From Spirometra erinaceieuropaei (Eukaryota > Platyhelminthes > Cestoda > Diphyllobothriidea > Diphyllobothriidae), in NCBI GenBank assembly GCA_902702965.1, contig CACRXP010000006.1:837299-901298 (forward strand): DNA of 64,000 nucleotides, written 5' to 3'. Every line of letters starts with the position of its first letter. Position 1 is the stretch's first letter. Below the pieces are notes generated by a model. That model had not been told where the DNA came from. It did not search any database and worked only from the letters and a program-made list of their open reading frames with translations. Positions 11,431-24,060 of the stretch are shown piece after piece. The position numbers and the translations under genes were made by a program.

Positions 11431-11809
11431 GTAAAATCAGAATGTATGGTGTAATTATATTTAATCATTAAGGCATACGCCAACGCACATTCTCAGGCAT
11501 CAAACATAAATATAGGAAATATTCTGCAGAAACCTCGTTCGCACAAACACCCCCACCTCCAGGTGCACATTGTTAACCAAACCTGGATAAAAAATTACGG
11601 TTTGCGGCAATTACCCGTAGAAAATATGTCTTGGTCAAAGGTGGCTTGGCGTACTGCAAGAATCGCACCCATCCCTCAGAAGTCTATTGATTTTGGTCAT
11701 GAATCAATTCTTTCAGTTGTACACTCCTGCGCACGTCTGAATCCCGTTTAGAGGCTGTTCTGCCAATATCCTCCAATCCTTTCGACTCTTTCATAAAAAG
11801 CCAGACGTA
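11431..11809. other. Anonymous DNA
   Basis: Spacer between a PLE and a foldback element. The frame 11563-11751 (+) has no family resemblance. Confidence 0.5.
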
Positions 11810-12804
11810 CAGTAGGTCGGCTAACTTATCAAATGCCAACCGAAATTCCAAAATGCGTTTTCGTTTCGAAAAGAATATTTTAGTAGGTTTGCAAAACTCA
11901 TCATCATGCAGCGTAATTCTATAATAATTCAGTTAACTCAAGATGCCGGACTTTAAAAGTACTTCTTTTCGAGTGCATGCAATACCTATAGTCCGTTAAA
12001 AATGACTACACAGGTAGTATGCAATTTTCTCATTGATTTCCGATGCCCACAAAAATTGAATTCCAGTTCATGGAAATCATGCATATAAGTGCTAATTCTT
12101 TTATTTGTTTGACAGAACCATAGGACTTCTTCCAATTTAGTACTCAAAGAAAGCGTTTAAATCGGTTTAAAAAAGTTTCCACTTGTTAAATATTTTTAAT
12201 GACGTGAATGGACCGTTCATAAAACATCATGTCTCTGCATTTACCAATGTGGCTTGTACTGTTAACAATATGGCTCAAATCTACTGCTAAATTCTATTAA
12301 CTCCTATATAGTCTCCGGTTAATACCGTAGAGAAATGTATGGTATTCCGGACGCGGAAAATATATGGCTTGTCGTTTTGAAATCCTGGATGCAAGTGTGA
12401 CGGCGGGTTAAGTTCATAGTTATTCGGAAATTGGAAAACTTTTTGAAATCCGAATTTCACCTTCCATTCGAGCATAAAATTAAGAAAAGAGATAATGTTG
12501 CATCAAATGAGCAAGGGAATAAATATCGTTATGCATGTTTTCCATGAAATATATTTGAATATTTAAGGGTATGGAAAATCAATGGGAAAAATGCATGCTA
12601 CATATGGAGTCACTTTTTGCAGAGTGTGGTTTTTGTATGCAGCCGGAAAGAAGTTCGTTCAAAAGCAACCAACCTGCGGTAGCTAAATTATTATAGGATT
12701 ACGTTGTACAAAGATTAGTTTTACAACTCTACTTAGTTGTTCTTTTCGAAACGAAAACGTTTTTGGGTATTTCGGCTGACATTTCATACATTAATCCCTG
12801 AGTG
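11810..12804. mobile_element. Foldback element, family C, copy 1
   Basis: Left end CAGTAGGTCGGCTAAC after TA; right end degenerate, followed by TA. Long inverted arms of about 370 bp surround a non-coding core. Internal arm sequence (CAACCGAAATTC, AATGCGTTTTCG) is shared with all other foldback copies in the window. Confidence 0.75.
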
Positions 12805-12841
12805 TATTACCTTGTTCACTGTTGATGTATTGGTTAACTGA

Positions 12842-13800
12842 CAGTAGGTAGGTTAAATCATAAAATTTCAACCGAAAATTCAAAAGAAGTTTTCGTTTCG
12901 AGAAGATTATTTAAGTAGTTTTGTAACACTAGCGACTGCGCAGCACAGTTCTATGATAATTCAGTTACCTCAGGGTGCCGGCTTTGGAATGAACTTATTT
13001 CCGACTGCACGCAAGAACTTTACTCTGTAAAAGAACTACTTAAGTAGCATGCATTTTTCTCATTGATTTTTGATGCTTCTAAAAGTCCAATTATATTTCA
13101 TGGAAAATATGAATAAGAATATTAATTCTTCCGCACATTCGGTAGAAATTTACGTTTTCTTCCATTTTTATACTCGACGGAAGGGTATTATTCGGTTTTC
13201 AAATCTTTATAAATTTCTGAATAATTTTGAACCCGCTCTGCCGTCACACTTGCATTCAGGATTTCCATTTACAAGGCATGTATTTTCCGTGTACGGAAAA
13301 CCGCACATTTCTCTACGGTATTCAGGGGAGACTATAGGGTTCATAAAATTAAGCCGTGGATTTGATCCATATTGTTAAATTTACAAGCCACATTGGTAAA
13401 TGCAGAGGCATGACGTCTTATGAACGGCCATTTCACGGTATTAAAAATTCTCACAGTCAAAACTTTTTTAAAACCGAATGATGTCCCTCCTTCGAGTAAA
13501 AAATTGGAAGAAGTCGTAATGTTCTATCGAATGAGCGGAAGAATGAATAATTTAATTCATGTTTTCTATGAAATATAATTGTACTTTCAGGGGCTTTCAA
13601 CAGTCATTTCTTACAAAGTATAGTTTTTGAATGCAACCAGAGGAAAGCTTGCTCGAAAGCCGGCATCCTGATGTAACTGAATTATTATTAGAATTATACT
13701 GCAGGCTGATTAATCTTATAACTCTACTTAATTAATCATTTCGAAACAAAAACGCATTTCGGAATTGAAGTTGACATTTCACGAGTTAGCCAGCATTCTG
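12842..13800. mobile_element. Foldback element, family C, copy 2
   Basis: Starts CAGTAGGTAGG only 38 bp beyond the preceding copy and ends before TA at 13801. Inverted arms and length (about 960 bp) match family C. The two elements lie side by side in the same family, suggesting local or repeated insertion. Confidence 0.75.
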
Positions 13801-16396
13801 TAGCTCTAAAAGGACCGGCGACTTGTTACCCTACGTGCACCTCTGCATTTCTTGACTATTCATCTGCCTTTAATACAATTCCGCGCCTCCAACGTCTACC
13901 CAAATAATGTGAGTGCGGCCCTCCCTGCTGGATTATTTTTTGTGCCAGAGATTATTTTACCTTCCGCACCTACTTTATTTAATCTGGCAGGCGGAATTTT
14001 ATTGTTCTTCCTAGTAACTGCGATGACCTCCAAGGTCCCAGTTTATTCCTTACTGTTTCTCACTCCTTACTGATAACCTTAGGTAGTCTAATGTCTGTCC
14101 TAATTTCAAAATATTGACGGCATGGTTGTTGATTCCCATATTAACAATTAGACTTATCTGCAAATTATGAAGGATGGTTTGAATAGTGGTTGTGCATGGT
14201 CATCTGCTTGACGATATGTTTTCGTCTGCAAACCTCTCCCTCTCCTGACTTCTTTGACATTCCACTAATGAAGTCCCATTTTTTCGTTATCTTTGTGTTT
14301 AAGTGTCCTATCTCACTAAAATCTTGTAAACTTGTTTATTTCATCCGTCGGTTGAAATTTTATCACTTACCTTGACACTTGTCTGAAGATTCAATAGTGA
14401 CTATATTGTTCACTCAATCTTTTTTCCTGCTTTGCCTAAAAACGTTTTGCATGCTTTGATGTGTACTGCTGAAATGCACCCTTCCGCTTCCGGCGTTTTG
14501 TTATGTCGTTTTAGTCAGTGTCATAACACAACGATCTTTCGCAATAGTCAGGAAGTCTGCCGACTTTATTCTGGAGGATGTTGTCTATCCCTTTCATCCT
14601 GTATTAAGTTCTATGGTCTTTTCGCTCTAGGGACCATGGCTTCTATCTTATCCACTGCTATACATTGCAGACCAGCGTTCAGTAATACCATATCTGACAC
14701 GATGCCTTACATGTAAGGAAATCGAAATACAGAAACTGGCACCCGGGCTGTCCTCATAAGGGTTGTGCAGTTTTCATGCAAACCCAAAATCTTCATCAAC
14801 ATAGATCAACTTAATACTGAGCTAAGGCAATGGCGAAGGGTTTGTTGAACAGTTTGAAGTGATCATTTCATAATAAAGCATACTCATTCCTCTGTCTTTT
14901 TTAAAAATCATTTGGGCATATTAAATGGTCCTACGAAAAACTGTAGCCGCGCTCCTAAAAATGAGAGATTTTATCAAGCTTGGGAAAATAATTCGAGGTC
15001 TCTGACAAGTGGCTAGCACGGGCAAAGGATAAACCGTCCGTTAATATTTTCCTCGTCTATTTCAACCCCAAGATGCTTCGCCATAAATGTCACCGACAGT
15101 CACCCTGCATTTACGTCGTTGATGTTACATCACCCACGTGATGAGTCATTTTCTTTGGAGTCTGATTTAAAACTCTAGACAAGTGTTGGTCGAAAGTTAA
15201 GCACGGGTTTTTTTGAGCGGTAAGAAAAGTGCTTGAAAGAACAGGCCAAAAAATTGATAAAGACATCTGACATGTGGAAAGCATAATTTTTTAAGACAAT
15301 ACCGTCAGAAACAAAATCCGGCATACACATTGGAAACGGTGCGGATGCAACGTATCATTCAGAATGTACACTAATCTACTGGCTGCAAATATTAACAGAT
15401 CTGATATTTAGCTGAGTAAGTCGAAGGAGTAGGCCATCTCAGAAGTTTCATCACCAGAGGCCTGCGAAATGGATGGCTGAAAATGAAAGGAGACATTAGG
15501 AAGCAGGACCCTTGCAGTAAGACGTGTCTCCTCAAATTCCAGACGCCTCGACGACTACAACTAGTGACTTTCATATCGAAATCGCACATGGGTAGGCCGT
15601 TGGAATGTGCTGTAAAATCGTGCATAAGTAAAATCGATTAAGTCCGAAAGAGCAGTCAGTTTTCGTCCAGCGATCTTCCTCATACTCACGTCCCGACAGC
15701 TGAGGGGATTGGATTAGATGAAAAATGAATTCATGGGCATGAAAAAGCGAATAAAGGGAGGAAAGAAAGACTGTGACTCGATTCGTCTTATCCTCTGGAG
15801 GCAAATAACACTTGTAACTAAGTTGCAGCTGGGTTTCTCTTCCTGGGCATTTAATGACTGTGGGGATGTGTATAGAAATCGTTCTGAAGTCCCAGGCAAA
15901 CATATCAGGGCTCCTGATATTTTTCTCCAATGCGGTTGAAGTCTGCCGACACTCATAAACTAAACGTCTTCTGTGGAAGCAAGAGAAACCTCGTTTGACC
16001 GCGGCTAACAAACCGACCAGCGTTTGTGAGCCGCATAATATGCAACCATTCCGTTCCATGAATTTTAACCTTATTCAACGCTACCTCGGCTTTTATTCCT
16101 GTCTAATATCTGATTATTTGAATTAGTTTTCGATTTTTATGTGTAAGGAACTTACTATAGTCCTTTTTGTCGTCAGTTGTTTGCCATTAAAATGTAATAA
16201 GTAAGAAACAACATCATTAACAAATTTTAAGACACAGTTCTGAAGCATCCGGGACCATGCAGCAGTATTTTTGAAAAGTTAGTTATTTCGTATGGCGAAA
16301 GTATTGTAATAGGTAGCAACAACCTATGTAATTACTTAGTGACTATTTAGCGAGACTAGCAAAAGGCATCTTGAAATATTTGCAAGGTCCTGAAAA
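13801..16396. other. Anonymous DNA
   Basis: Several short frames occur (13852-14073, 14432-14716 on plus; 15571-16059 on minus, 162 codons), but none has a recognisable domain and the overlapping frames at 15.6-16.0 kb argue for chance. No repeat family recognised. Confidence 0.45.
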
Positions 16397-17263
16397 CAGT
16401 CAATTTAAGCATAGACGACAAGCCCAGTTCATAGAATGCATTTTAGATGTTAAACAGCTTTGTTTTTATAGTTGTGCAGTATAATCCTTACTTTGTACGG
16501 TGCCAGTGTTCCAAATACTAGAAACACTTCTTTTACCAACTTGCAGAACGCGCACTTGGTAAAGAACAAGTACATAATTGATACGATTTTTCTCTCTGGC
16601 TTTCAATCTCATTACAAATTCAGATACATTTTATAGAATGCACTCTCAAAACAATTTTCGTTTTTATACTAATCTGGTTTCACTTTTTGTAGTCTTTAAT
16701 AATTGTACTCTAAAACAAAATCAGTGGTTTTTGAAAAGCCATTTTCGATATCCAGAAAAATTTAGCCTCCACCCGCACTTGACTTAAGGTTTCGAAACTA
16801 CATGTTGCACGCTTTTTATCTTGAGAAAATAATGCATTCTCTACTCTATTGAGACAATATCATAAAAGACTCATAATATTTTGTAACGGATATACTTTAG
16901 GAGCAATGAAAAAAATACATGCGGTAGATCATGAATGGATATTTGGCGGTAGTAAACAGTGCCGTAATTTCGAATGATTTAGAGGAAAAGATGCCCTTTC
17001 CTAATAAGTGCAGTGAGGGCCATGCCCTTTACGAAGGACATTGAAGTTCAACAGGAACATGCATATAACATAGGCGGTTGTTCCATATCGAGTTTTTTTC
17101 AAATGACAGCAAAGGAGCCCATTCAAAAACCAACATTCTGGCGTAAATTAAATATCCTAAGAGTACCGTGTTCTATATTCACTATGACAGCCGGACGTAA
17201 ATAATTCTTTCTGATTGAAAACACATTTAAGAATTTTGTTTAGCACGATATAACATAGCACTG
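16397..17263. mobile_element. Foldback element, diverged
   Basis: CAGTC at 16397 and the inverted CACTG ending 17263 bound a stretch whose left part (CACTTCTTTTACC, CACTTGGTAAAG, ATTTTATAGAATGC) and right end (GATTGAAAACACATTT) align with the family A arms. It is older than other copies, as arms are much eroded. Confidence 0.5.
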
Positions 17264-18564
17264 GTGCTAGCTAAGAGGGCAGACACATGCTTTACCGAAA
17301 AGCTGCCGCTGAATGACATAGTTGCGAGGGGTTCGGCTCATCTGTCGGGTCCCGTGTGCTCCTCTGGTGGATGCTCTAGTTTCAAAATTGCGTCCAAATA
17401 TGGCGTTTCGTGCCACCTACGCATATACTACTGACTGCTTGTTGGCAGTTTAGGAATATTACGCAATTATCCCGCTCTCGTTGGTAGACTTTGGTCCAAA
17501 TATTCATATCGGCCTGAGCCCATTAGACTCAAGCAGACTGAAAACATTTTAAAGCTGCAGTAAACCTCCTGCATAACTTTGCAGAATCACTTTGTTTCGA
17601 AGTCGGATAGCCTACTTTATTTAGGATTACAAGCAATGTGGAGACGGAAAGTAAGACAGGCCTGTAAAATTTCTAATAAAGAATCCCAGTTACTTTCGTC
17701 GAGCTTTAAAAGTCAATTCTTCCTAACTGGCCTGGCACACAGCAGACAAAAGACAATGGCAAACCAAAGATAGTGAAAAATCTGTCCCATTGAGGACCTC
17801 CTTTTATTTCCCTACTTCTTCATGACGTCATTGCTAGTTCATTGTCTTTTAAAGACATCGCAAACGTTTAGAACAGTTATACATTGCAGGGTTTCGCGGC
17901 CACAATGAACATTCCCATTGTTAGTCAGTTACTTTCTGTAGTTTTCTTACACGAACAATGAGCAGCAAGTTAAGAGCAAATGGAATTTTTCCATAAGATC
18001 GCAATAAATTGGTGAAAAGGGACGAACAGATTAATGGACTGGTGTTTGCCGCGGCAAAACCAGATATATCAGGCGATCGGGTTGTCTGCACGAGTCAGGT
18101 GTGTCAACCAGCGTCTGTGCAATGAGCACGGACGCAAAAGGCCGGTGTTTGGCCGACGGGATAGTCGCTGTCTGGCAGGTGTTTCGTGAGGGAGGAGGAG
18201 GAGGAGGAAATTTCGCTCTCCGACGCTAAAAGCCGCCTAGACAATTGATTCACAAAGGCAGGCTGTCACCGGCCTTTGCGCTCGCCCTCTGTACCTGGAT
18301 TCGCGAAAACACATAAACAGTAGTTGAGTTGGCGTGACCTACTGCCGCGCTGCTGCTTGAATGAAGTGAGCAGATTAGCCGCCCTTAATTGGGGTTGCCT
18401 TGATGCGCAGAAGTTATGCATCCACAGTTCTGTTCTCTTGAGACGAGCGTGGACAAGGTCTCACATTTGTTTGTCAGGAAGCAACATACAATGTAGACAT
18501 GAGCCACTTGGTTTATCATGCCGTCCAGGCTTAAGAGGTGACCAGTTGTTTTATCTCATACATA
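17264..18564. other. Anonymous DNA with a GC-rich islet
   Basis: No gene seen. About 18050-18300 is clearly richer in G+C than its surroundings and includes a short (GGA) run near 18190-18207; this may be another dispersed repeat. Frames at 17579-17773 and 18324-18641 are unsupported. Confidence 0.45.
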
Positions 18565-19525
18565 CAGTAGGTGGACTACCTTACGAAATGTCAACCGAAA
18601 TTCCGAAATGCGTTTTCGTCTCTAAAAGGTTAATGAAGTAGAGTTATAGAAGTAAAAATTGTGCAGTTACCTCAGCTACCTCAGGATGCCGAATTTCAAG
18701 GGAGCCTCTTTCCGGCTGCAGGCAAAAACTTTACTCTGTAAAACGATTACTTATGTGGCATGCATTTTTATCAATGACTTTCAATGCCCTTAATAATTCA
18801 TTTATATTTCATGGGATACCCGCATAAAAATATTCATTCTTCCAATCATTCAATAGAAACTTGTTTTATACTTGAATGAAAGGTGTAATCGAGTTTTCAA
18901 AGCCTTTTCCAATTCCCGAATAATTTGGAACCCAACCTGACCTTACACTTACATTCAGGAATTCCAAACTCCAGGCTTATATCTTCTGCGTATGGATAAC
19001 TAGACACTTTCCTCCGGTATTATGGGGACACCATATGGGGTCCCTAAAAGGTAACACTGAATTTTAGCCACATTATTAACTTAACATGCCACATTGGTAA
19101 ATGCAGGGGCATGGCGTTTAGATGAACGGTCATTTCACGGTATAAAATAATCTCACAATTTAAAACTTTTTAAAACCGAATTATGCCCTTCCTTCGAGTA
19201 TACAATTGGAAAAATACCCAAGTTTCTGTCAAATAAATAAAAGGATAAATATTTTTACGCAGGCCTTCTGTGAGATATATTTTAAGATAAGAGCATCAAA
19301 AATCAATGGAAAACATTTATGTCGCATAAGTAGTCATTTTTTGTAGGGTTTAATTTTTGCATGCAGCCGGAAAGAAGTTCGTTCGAAAGTCGCCTTCCTG
19401 AGGTAACGCATTTATTATAGAATTGTGTGATGACTAGTTCTACAACCTCACTTTATTAATTATTTTCGAAACGAAGACACATTTCGGAAATGCGATTGAC
19501 ATTTCATGAATCAGTCCAACTACTG
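18565..19525. mobile_element. Foldback element, family C, copy 3
   Basis: Starts CAGTAGGTGGACTACC after TA and ends with GTCCAACTACTG. Arms contain CAACCGAAATTCCG and its inverted counterpart. Length about 960 bp. No coding capacity. Confidence 0.8.
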
Positions 19526-21412
19526 TCTGAGCAATCTTAATCAAGCATTATGGAGGCTGCTGAAAGTGTACTCATTGTACTTTTAACGCCTTAATCATCG
19601 TAGTTCCATGGTAAACAGATTGAGGCACGACTTATTTGCACCTGAGTATCCTAAAACGGCATCAAATAATGGAGTGGGTGGTTTTCCCCTCATCAACCCA
19701 TCGCTTTGTGTGCCCAGATGTGCGCGGAATAGATGATGGAAATTTTTAGCATATTGACCTTTTTAGCGCATAATATTAAAATGTCTCGGCAGACAGATTT
19801 TAAACTTAATCTTATAAAATCTATTTTTTCGAATTTATGATAACTTACCGAACAGGTTTTTGGTATAAACCGACAGAAAGCAAACTAAAAAAGTGATTGT
19901 CACAGTTTTCGATATAAACAAATCACATTGCATGCGTTTGTCTGAAATCCCCCCTGGTTTATTGGTTCGCCACGTTTTTTAAATTACGTGGTAGGGCTTG
20001 TTGCGCATCCTTCCCACATCGGAATCCTGTGCGAATCCTTTATCCTGACAAAACTTGTATATGAGATGATCGTCAAGGATGGGAAAAGTTGACGATTTTT
20101 CTCATTTACCCGCACCTTCTGGCATTTCAATAAAGATATTTTGACAGTTGCGAATGTGCGCAAGTTCAATGACTTGCGCCTGCCACATTTTTTATTGCTT
20201 GCTTCTGTAGAAACAGTAACAAAAGTAACTAACCAGCCGTTTACGCATGCCACGGAACCGAACTCCCGCTAGATGTATCAGCCGACTCCGATATCACATG
20301 CACGAAAGTGAAATGAGAAGGTTAGATTAATTATTTTTAAAAAAATTGCTAAATTTCAGTCTGAATGGATATAAAAGTCTCGGTTTGACTTGCTGCATCC
20401 TTCCCTGCGCACCAGTAGCCAGCATCAGGCTGTCAGTCAACGGTTAAGAGGGTGCTCTACACACTGTCTGGCTTTTGCTGAAGGTCGACATCTAGGCTGC
20501 GTCCCAAAGCCTGTGTTTGGCAGTAGTGTGTGAGCTGGTGTGAGGGCGAGGCCGTCCAAAACCGCCTATTGTGAACCAGCTTTGCCTCAGTTTTGACCCA
20601 GTGCACCTGTAATGCATTCCGTTGAGGAAAAAGTCATAAGATGCAACACAATTCTGCTCAAGATGATGATGATGTTGATGATGATCATGCGGAAGAAAAG
20701 GTTGCAGCAATTTCGCATGCCAGTTCACGATGCACAATTCCCTTGTTTAAATGATCTACTCAGGAGCGTTAGTTTTGTACCACTGCATTACTTTGGGTAC
20801 CGCTTCGGGTTCCCCGCGGTTCCTTCGGCTCGCAGTCTTTGCGTCGGCATTTCTCCTTTCGACCAGGGCAGTCAAACAGCCTTTATGTTAGGCCACTGGA
20901 TTTAGAACTATCTTCTTTTTTGTCGTGACAAATGCCTTCTGTCGTAAACGTCGGCAGTTATTTTCCTATCGAAATCGTCTCGCATCCGTTCTTGCGCCAT
21001 GAGTGCTCGGCTTACATAACGACAATAGGTGTTGAAAATTCTTGAGCTGAGCAATTTTTGAGGGCTCCGTTTTTGAAGGATTCTAATATGGTCGTGATGG
21101 ATTGCTTATGGCCAGAGTTTTCATCGCAGTGCAACTGAGCTTTCATAAACCATTCGTATTTAGATAATAACAGTATTTCAGTTAAAGATCAAAACAATGT
21201 TTGACTAGAGCAGAATACAGTCATAGGCTTTTTGAGGCTGGCGTTCGAGTTCGAAGAATTTGTATATCCAAATCGGACATATCTGATACGTATGTTGATC
21301 TCGGAATCATTCATTTAAAAGTACTGTCTTTTTAACGATTCAAGTCACAATCTGCAAAGAATAGTTAAGTGACTAGCCAGAAACCCGTCTGAAATATGAA
21401 CTTTTATTGTTA
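19526..21412. other. Anonymous DNA
   Basis: Nothing recognised. A short GATGAT-type run lies at about 20663-20687. G+C rises at about 20400-20600 and 20800-20860. Frames here overlap on both strands and have no family resemblance. Confidence 0.45.
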
Positions 21413-22401
21413 AGTAGTGGGGCTAACTCAGTAGATGCCAACCGAAATTCCGAAATACGTTTTCGTCTCCAAAATATTACTCAAACATGGTTGCGAAACC
21501 CCTCATCCTGCAGCATACTTCTTTATCATTTCAGTTGCATGGGGATGCATGCTTTTAGATGAATGTCTTTCCTGCTGCATGCAAAGAGGACACTCTGTAA
21601 AAAAGGACAACTTATGTAGCACGTATTTCTCTCATTGATTTTTGGTGCCCTCCAAAATTAAATTATATTTCCTGGAAAGCATGCAAAAAATATTCATTCT
21701 CTTGCATATTCGGTAGAAAATGACGTCTTTTTCTGATTTTATATTTAAAAAGGGTGTAATTTGCTTTTAAAAGTGTCATATTCTGAGATTTATTAATACC
21801 GTGAAATGATTTATCATAAAATGTCCTGCCTTTGTATTTACTAATGTGGCCTGCAAAGTGAAGAATACAGCTCAGATCTACGGCTAAATTTTGATTAATC
21901 CTATACGATCGCCTTTGAATATCATAGCGAAATATACGGATTCCCGTACGCGAAATTAATACGACTTGTAGTTTGGAAACCCCGAATGCAAGTGTAACGA
22001 CAGTTCGGGGTTCAAAATCCTTCGGGAATTGGAAAAGTTTTCAAAAACCAAATTTCACCCTTCTCTCGAGCATATAAATGAAAGAAGTTGTAGTTTTCTA
22101 CCGAATGAGCTAACAAATGAATATTTTTGTGCATGTTTTCCATGAAATATAGTTGAATTTTAAAGGGCACAAAAAATCCATGAAAAAAAATGCATGTCAT
22201 ATAAGTAGTCATTTTTATAGAATAGCGTTTGTGCATGCAGCCAGTAAGAAGTTATTTCGAAAGCCGGCATCCCCAGGCAACTGCCGTATTATAGAGGTAT
22301 GCTGCCGGATGATTGGTTTTGCAACGTTCCTTAATTAATATTTTTAAAAAGACAACGTATTTCGGAATTTTTGTTGGCATTTCATGAATTACCCCACCTA
22401 C
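21413..22401. mobile_element. Foldback element, family C, copy 4 (spans duplication edge)
   Basis: Left end AGTAGTGGGGCTAAC, right end GAATTACCCCACCTA, with inverted arms typical of family C. The left edge of the 13.7 kb duplication (22101) falls inside its right arm. Consequently copy 2 of the duplication starts with only the last 300 bp of this element. Confidence 0.7.
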
Positions 22402-22407
22402 ACGACA

Positions 22408-22510
22408 TACAATACTTGACAGCACAGGCAGAAGCTTAAAGCTCTGACACGCGTTTCGCAGATGTACTGCCGCTGCTTGCATCAATGGGTCCCCCGGCGT
22501 AGATACTCGG
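22408..22510. repeat. Dispersed repeat R1, first part
   Basis: Begins TACAATACTTGACAGCA, which recurs at 36.1 kb (duplication copy) and at 59.79 kb. Lies directly beyond the foldback element at 21.4 kb. Confidence 0.5.
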
Positions 22511-22757
22511 GCTCTGAAATTGCAGCCTTTCAATTTCCGCATCAATTAAGTTTTAAATTAAAATAAATCACTCTATTTCAGACTTGTAAGCTCAGACTAA
22601 ATTTTGACATTTGAAACGATAGGCTTTCCGGATCAGGTTTATTTAAATGCTGCCGTTTTAAAAAGCTGCGTTGACTCTTCATTGTCAAATCGTGAAATGC
22701 ACTTAATCGCTCAGGAATTTAATTTAAAGGGGCATGCTGTGTTCGTCGGCCTCATGC

Positions 22758-23717
22758 TTACCGATTCTTCAATCCTCTCGCTGCCTCGGCCACTCGGGAG
22801 ATAATTGACGGGCGTTTCGCCTGTGTAATTTGTGACTCACCACTCCGTCGAGGGGAGCTGATTAAACCTTTGTCAGGCGGTCGGTCTGGCGGTTCTTGTT
22901 CTTCCTTACCGAGTAAACTCAGCGTCCGTCTATCTCCGTACGACCTTCTTAAGTCCGGAGTGGTTGTTTGGTCCTGAGCTCTACGACTGTGATGACGTAG
23001 GACTTTGTAAACTGCAGGAAGGTCCAGATGCCTGTTGATAGAATGGGCATCAGAGAACCACTCCTCGAGAGTTAGCCGTTCTGCTTTTGTGTTGCCCCGG
23101 CCTAAGATGGTAGCCCTCTGGAGGTCAGAAGTATGCCCCGTTTCTCCAACGTGTGTTGCTAATTGAGAGTTCGGGTCTAACCTCTGAACAGCCGATTTGT
23201 GCTCTTGTAGGCGAGTCTGCAATTTCCGCCAGGTTTCTCCCACATAGTTGCAGTCGCCCTCATTGTAATTTATTTTGTAAATGACTGCGGAGGTTTCGGC
23301 GGGTGGCAATGGGTCCTTAGGTTGCATCAGGCAACGTCGAATTGTTGCTTGTGGTCGATGGGCTATGCCTACTCTGGTGGGTTGTAACAGTCCCGAGACC
23401 GCTTCAGAGACCCCATTAACGTAAGGAATTGCCCACCCAGACTTCGGGTTGCTGCTCATTTGGCCGTCGTCTGGGCACCCAACGTCCGCTTCTCTCGATG
23501 AAATGTCTAGGATAACCAATAGCTGCAAAGAGGTTTGCAAGGTACACTCGTTCGGCCCTTTTTCTTCTGGCGTGTTGCAGTGTGTTTCGACTCTTGGAAT
23601 AGAGTGCAGACACAACAACGTTTGTGAGACAGAGGATGGTTGCTGTTGAAGTGCAGGATCTGTCTCGTCTCGGTGGATTTTCGGAATAATGTAGCTTAAA
23701 GCTGTCCAGTGGTACAC
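22758..23717 (-). CDS. PLE GIY-YIG endonuclease reading frame (319 codons)
   Basis: Residues about 102-131 are the PLE linker (SEAVSGLLQPTRVGIAHR, ATIRRCLMQP). The GIY-YIG endonuclease follows: VIYKIN (about 145-150), CNYVGET (about 156-162), an Arg in TRLQEH and the catalytic Glu in LTLEEW. The domain is intact although the RT upstream is destroyed; residues 1-50 are partly out of the original frame. The Met start is a chance codon, and independent expression is unproven. It lies wholly within a retroelement, so a host SLX1-type nuclease is unlikely. Confidence 0.7.
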   Translation of the reverse strand: MYHWTALSYIIPKIHRDETDPALQQQPSSVSQTLLCLHSIPRVETHCNTPEEKGPNECTLQTSLQLLVILDISSREADVGCPDDGQMSSNPKSGWAIPYVNGVSEAVSGLLQPTRVGIAHRPQATIRRCLMQPKDPLPPAETSAVIYKINYNEGDCNYVGETWRKLQTRLQEHKSAVQRLDPNSQLATHVGETGHTSDLQRATILGRGNTKAERLTLEEWFSDAHSINRHLDLPAVYKVLRHHSRRAQDQTTTPDLRRSYGDRRTLSLLGKEEQEPPDRPPDKGLISSPRRSGESQITQAKRPSIISRVAEAARGLKNR

Positions 23718-23739
23718 CGGCGCACAAGTACGTCAAGTA

Positions 23740-23871
23740 AGGGTTGTTGTTTGTTTATTTCTGCTTACATCGTAAATTGGATATCCGGGTCAACCGAGTT
23801 CATTAGTCCCTTTAGGTGCTCAAAGTCAGTTGTTTTGACAACGACGGTGTCATCGGCTTAGCGGGTCGGGG
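23740..23871 (-). pseudogene. PLE RT end with YADD box (copy 1)
   Basis: Minus-strand text corresponds to the RYADDTFVVVK stretch of copy 2, but the Tyr codon is TAA (23858-23860) and one codon is lost just after the box. Only the last part of the RT palm and thumb is left. Confidence 0.7.
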
Positions 23872-23958
23872 CAGCGAGAGGAGAGAAAAATCGACTAGCA
23901 TGAGGCCGACCAAAACAACCTGCCCCTCTAAATGTCTGGTCGATTAAGTGTTCTTTAC

Positions 23959-24003
23959 GCTTTGACAATGAAGAGCCGACACAGCTCTTTGAAACGTCAG
24001 CAT
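23959..24003 (+). ncRNA. Hammerhead-like motif in the inverted PLE arm
   Basis: Pattern: GCT, TTGACAATGA (compare CTGANGA with an insertion), AGAGC loop GCTCT (stem II, 5 bp), TT, GAAACGTC, AGC. GCT and AGC can form stem I. The inserted bases in the first core box and the extra TT before GAAA depart from the consensus, so this is a weak or degenerate candidate. A TCT repeat follows within 40 bp, as it does next to the 63.9 kb motif. Confidence 0.35.
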
Positions 24004-24032
24004 TTAAGTAAACCTCTTACGGAGAGCCTATC

Positions 24033-24060
24033 TTCTTTTTCTTCTTCTTCTTCTTCTTCA
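24033..24060. repeat. (TCT/TTC)n microsatellite, copy 1
   Basis: A short TTC-rich run within the PLE arm; the copy-2 counterpart at 37728-37775 is longer. Confidence 0.8.

Noticed and set aside
15571..16059. 162-codon minus-strand frame
   Set aside because: No recognisable family, low-complexity-free but random-looking, and overlapped by other frames on both strands.
22758..23717. Host structure-specific nuclease (SLX1-like) with GIY-YIG domain
   Set aside because: The frame is joined to a PLE linker and an RT YADD remnant, and has no RING/PHD-type zinc domain; it is a retroelement product.
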